Positions 13,013 to 15,318 of a DNA stretch of 15,318 bases are shown here, one piece after another. The notes beneath the pieces are model-generated. The model ran no database searches, was not told where the DNA came from, and saw nothing but the letters and a program-made list of their open reading frames with translations. Numbering within the stretch: the first letter of the stretch is position 1; each line of letters begins with the position of its first letter. The translations under genes were made by a program, and so were the position numbers. This DNA comes from Candidatus Aminicenantota bacterium (GTDB lineage: Bacteria > Acidobacteriota > Aminicenantia > Aminicenantales > Aminicenantaceae), in assembly GCA_030627155.1 (NCBI GenBank), contig DAOUSP010000013.1, positions 1 through 15,318 on the forward strand, read 5' to 3'.

Positions 13013-15174
13013 GAAATCATCTCCTTATCGAGTAGAAAGGTTTTCCCTTTTTGTCTTATTGGAAGAAAAATAGAAAATGTTGTGCCTTTGCCTACTTCGC
13101 TTTGAACAGTGATTTCACCATTATGGTTTTTGATATAGCTTAAACTAATACTTAAACCCAATCCAGTTCCTTGACTCTTTTTTGTCGTGAAAAAAGGATT
13201 AAATATTTTATTTTGTTCTTCTGGAGAAATACCTTTTCCTGTATCTTGAATGTCAATGCGAATCCAATCTTTAAATTTGACTTTAGATGTCTGGACCTTG
13301 AGTTCTCCACCATCAGACATGGATTGCGCAGCATTGATGATAATGTTAATGAGGACCTGCCTTAACTGGTTTGAGTCTGCAGTGATTTGTGGTAGAGATG
13401 AAGGGAGGGTCTTTGTGATATTAATTTTCCTGAAGATCGGCTGGTGGCTGAGGAAAGACAGCGTTTCTTCGATTAGTTGGTTTATGTTGACTTTTATAAA
13501 TTGAGGAGGTCTGGGGCGTGCAAAGTTGAGAAGCCCCCGGATAGTCTCTGAAATTCTATATACATTTTCAAGGACAAGTTCAATCTCTTCTCTGTCATTC
13601 TTTTTCCTTGTCTGTTCTAAGAGAATTTCCAAATATGAAGAAATCCCTAATAGGGGATTGTTGATTTCATGAGCGGCTCCAAGTGCCAATTGGCTTAAAG
13701 CTGAAAGCTTTTCATACTCCGCAAGTTGTTCTCGGAGTCTTTTCCTTTCTGTGATGTTTTCGATTAAAAGTGTGACTCCGGTGAGTTCCCCTTGGTTCTT
13801 TTCTATCGGGAAAAAGAAAAGACTGTAGTAAACTTCTTCTCCAGAAAAAATAACAGTTTTTTCATTGATCTGCTGGGGCTGACGAGTTTCGAGTGTGTTT
13901 TTAAAGCTTTCTTTAACACTGTTATCATTTAGCCATGGAAGCACAGAAAAGACATCTTGATTTCTTGCGGATTCAGTTAAATTAAATAATTTTTTTATTT
14001 CTTTATTGAAATGTGTAACCTTTCCTGAGCAGTCAAGCCCAATGACTCCAAATGAGATACTGTCCATTAAGTTCCTGATATACTCTTCAGAGCTCTTCAA
14101 GTCCTTGGCAAGTTGGCTACTTTCTTTGATTTTTTTTTCTAACTCTATATTGATAGCATCGACCTCTGTTTTCTTTTCCTGCGTTGCACCTAAAGCACTC
14201 ACCAGATCTCTTGTTAATTTGCGAAGAAGGGAAGTTATCCGCCTGGAATATAAATTTGAGAGTATAACCATGATTAAGAAAAAAGGAGTGAATATGAATA
14301 GAATATTATGATTTATTTCTCTGATGGGGAGCAGAGCTTCCTTGATATCGATTTCTGAGACCAGATAAAAGTTAGTTTCAGGTAATTTCTTGTATGCACA
14401 GAGAACCTTGTGTCCTCTATAGTCAATGTGTGTTTTGACTCCTTGTGTTCCTGTGTGTGGATTTCCTTCATCCCTAAAGAACCCCTTATCTGTGAATAAT
14501 TGTCCTCCTAATTTTGTTGGAGAGAGAAGCGTTCCTTCATCGTTTACTAAGAACAGTTCGCTTGTTTCACCCATTCTAAGGTCAAACAAAAGATTGTAGA
14601 AATTCTCGAGATTCAATGATGCCGCTAAAACTCCGATAACCTTGCCGTCTTTATTTAGGAACGGATGGGATAACATCATTACAGGTGAATCCAGAATGTC
14701 CGAGTAGAATATCCCTGAATTATATGGCATCCCAGACCTGGCGACCTTAAAATATTCTCTATTGCCGATGTTTGCTTGGATGTCCATATTGACTGTGAAG
14801 ATTATATCCCCATTTAAGTTGGAAATAATGAAGAAATCATGCCATTTTTTTTCCTCGATAAGAGAGTTAAAAAAAGAAGAATACTTTGTTACTTCTTCGA
14901 TTTCTTCTATATCAAGCTTTGCGTAAGATTTTAAATCGATTTCTCTGTCAACTAAAAATAGATTTATTGTTTTTATGTTTTCATCCACTGTATCAGAAAG
15001 GCGATTATAAATCTGCTGTTTAACAAGAGAGGATATTCCATGATTTACAATAAAAAATAAAAGAATAAAGGGAAGGGCAAATAGAACTAAATTCAAAAGT
15101 GTGTTTCTTAATGTAAGCTTTTTATAGTATTTTTCTTTTTGGGCGTGAGAGAATGATGGTTTGAAAGTATCCAT
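13009..15174 (-). CDS. Membrane sensor histidine kinase (dCache-PAS-HisKA-HATPase)
   Basis: This 721-aa sensor pairs with the adjacent NtrC-type regulator. Helix one lies at about 28-50. A double-Cache extracytoplasmic domain spans about 55-285, with the typical REYFK and SPVMMLSHPFLNKDGKVIGVL stretches. Helix two is at about 291-310. A coiled coil follows (about 330-365) with no clear HAMP, then a PAS domain (about 365-475). The H-box is AAHEINNP, with phosphorylated H502. The ATPase has its N-box at 607-619 (N614), DTGKGI, FNPFFTTK and GTGLGLSIS. dCache sensors bind small ligands such as amino acids or carboxylates; the ligand here is unknown. The gene is the first of its unit and overlaps the regulator by 4 nt. 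No Shine-Dalgarno is seen before the ATG. Confidence 0.93.
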   Translation of the reverse strand: MDTFKPSFSHAQKEKYYKKLTLRNTLLNLVLFALPFILLFFIVNHGISSLVKQQIYNRLSDTVDENIKTINLFLVDREIDLKSYAKLDIEEIEEVTKYSSFFNSLIEEKKWHDFFIISNLNGDIIFTVNMDIQANIGNREYFKVARSGMPYNSGIFYSDILDSPVMMLSHPFLNKDGKVIGVLAASLNLENFYNLLFDLRMGETSELFLVNDEGTLLSPTKLGGQLFTDKGFFRDEGNPHTGTQGVKTHIDYRGHKVLCAYKKLPETNFYLVSEIDIKEALLPIREINHNILFIFTPFFLIMVILSNLYSRRITSLLRKLTRDLVSALGATQEKKTEVDAINIELEKKIKESSQLAKDLKSSEEYIRNLMDSISFGVIGLDCSGKVTHFNKEIKKLFNLTESARNQDVFSVLPWLNDNSVKESFKNTLETRQPQQINEKTVIFSGEEVYYSLFFFPIEKNQGELTGVTLLIENITERKRLREQLAEYEKLSALSQLALGAAHEINNPLLGISSYLEILLEQTRKKNDREEIELVLENVYRISETIRGLLNFARPRPPQFIKVNINQLIEETLSFLSHQPIFRKINITKTLPSSLPQITADSNQLRQVLINIIINAAQSMSDGGELKVQTSKVKFKDWIRIDIQDTGKGISPEEQNKIFNPFFTTKKSQGTGLGLSISLSYIKNHNGEITVQSEVGKGTTFSIFLPIRQKGKTFLLDKEMIS

Positions 15175-15183
15175 GACTGAATA

Positions 15184-15212
15184 ATTGTATCAAAAAGGAC
15201 TGAAATTTTCCA
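15184..15212 (-). promoter_or_regulatory. Possible promoter of the kinase-regulator pair
   Basis: On the minus strand, TGGAAA (15212-15207), a 17-bp spacer and TACAAT (15189-15184). The -10 box is good and the -35 box weak (four of six). The start would fall about 3 nt before the ATG at 15174, making a nearly leaderless message, which agrees with the missing ribosome site. Confidence 0.35.
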
Positions 15213-15318
15213 TTAGAACCATTCCGGTGTAAGAGTCTCTATTTCCATGATGAGGGAAACATCTGACCTAATTGAGGAGTGCAGCGACGGTTCCTCTCCA
15301 TCTGAAGCCCATTGTGGA
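15213..15318 (-). CDS. Possible C-terminal end of a gene cut by the right edge
   Basis: On the minus strand a frame is open from the window edge for 34 codons to a TAA at 15215-15213. It reads PQWASDGEEPSLHSSIRSDV and continues to end in ETLTPEWF. It stops 38 bp before the kinase gene, which is a natural gene spacing. I do not recognise the protein. An opposing plus-strand frame is also open to the edge, so the call is tentative. Confidence 0.4.
   Translation of the reverse strand, partial: PQWASDGEEPSLHSSIRSDVSLIMEIETLTPEWF

Noticed and set aside
15250..15318. Plus-strand ATG frame open to the right edge
   Set aside because: It has no ribosome site, and the overlapping minus-strand frame with a stop 38 bp before the kinase gene gives a more natural gene layout.

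Overview
The window is an AT-rich, gene-dense bacterial chromosome segment. I see no insertion sequence, phage gene or CRISPR array. The order ftsH, (folP), cdaA, cdaR/ybbR, glmM, pdxJ is a housekeeping cluster found in several diderm lineages, for example deltaproteobacteria-like and Acidobacteriota/Aminicenantes-like genomes. Sigma-54 regulation and a CT398-type zinc ribbon fit such a lineage, but the sequence alone does not let me name a phylum.

Layout. At 1-130 there is the 3' tail of an unidentified plus-strand gene, closed by a hairpin terminator (137-168). Next, on the plus strand, come a fusion of a PTS EIIA-Ntr domain with a coiled-coil/zinc-ribbon module (189-1013) and a GGQ-type ribosome-rescue factor (1097-1537). 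A long minus-strand operon converges on them. It reads from about 8655 down to 1540: ftsH, a 67-codon remnant of folP, cdaA (c-di-AMP synthase), cdaR, glmM, pdxJ and an M20 amidohydrolase. A plus-strand tRNA-Ala(GGC) with its own promoter (8813-8935) lies divergent to ftsH. It is followed by a gene-poor stretch and a UPF0316 membrane protein (9281-9853). A bidirectional hairpin terminator separates that gene from the last block. The last block (15174 down to 9944, minus strand) holds a dCache/PAS histidine kinase, an NtrC-family sigma-54 activator, a small unknown protein and glutamate dehydrogenase.

The block at 9944-15174 reads as a self-contained regulatory circuit. The kinase and activator genes overlap by 4 nt. 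Between the activator and the gdh pair there is a textbook -24/-12 (sigma-54) promoter, with an upstream 9-bp dyad plus a third phased half-site about 80-100 bp from the predicted start. I infer that the sensor detects an extracytoplasmic ligand and that the phosphorylated activator turns on the 82-aa protein and glutamate dehydrogenase.

Two further points deserve attention. In the ftsH-cdaA operon, folP has been cut to a short in-frame relic whose start and stop codons still overlap its neighbours. It cannot be a dihydropteroate synthase, but it may still serve to couple translation of ftsH to cdaA. The EIIA-Ntr/zinc-ribbon fusion joins two domains that are each independently linked to sigma-54 biology in other bacteria, so it may belong to the same nitrogen-control logic as the gdh block.
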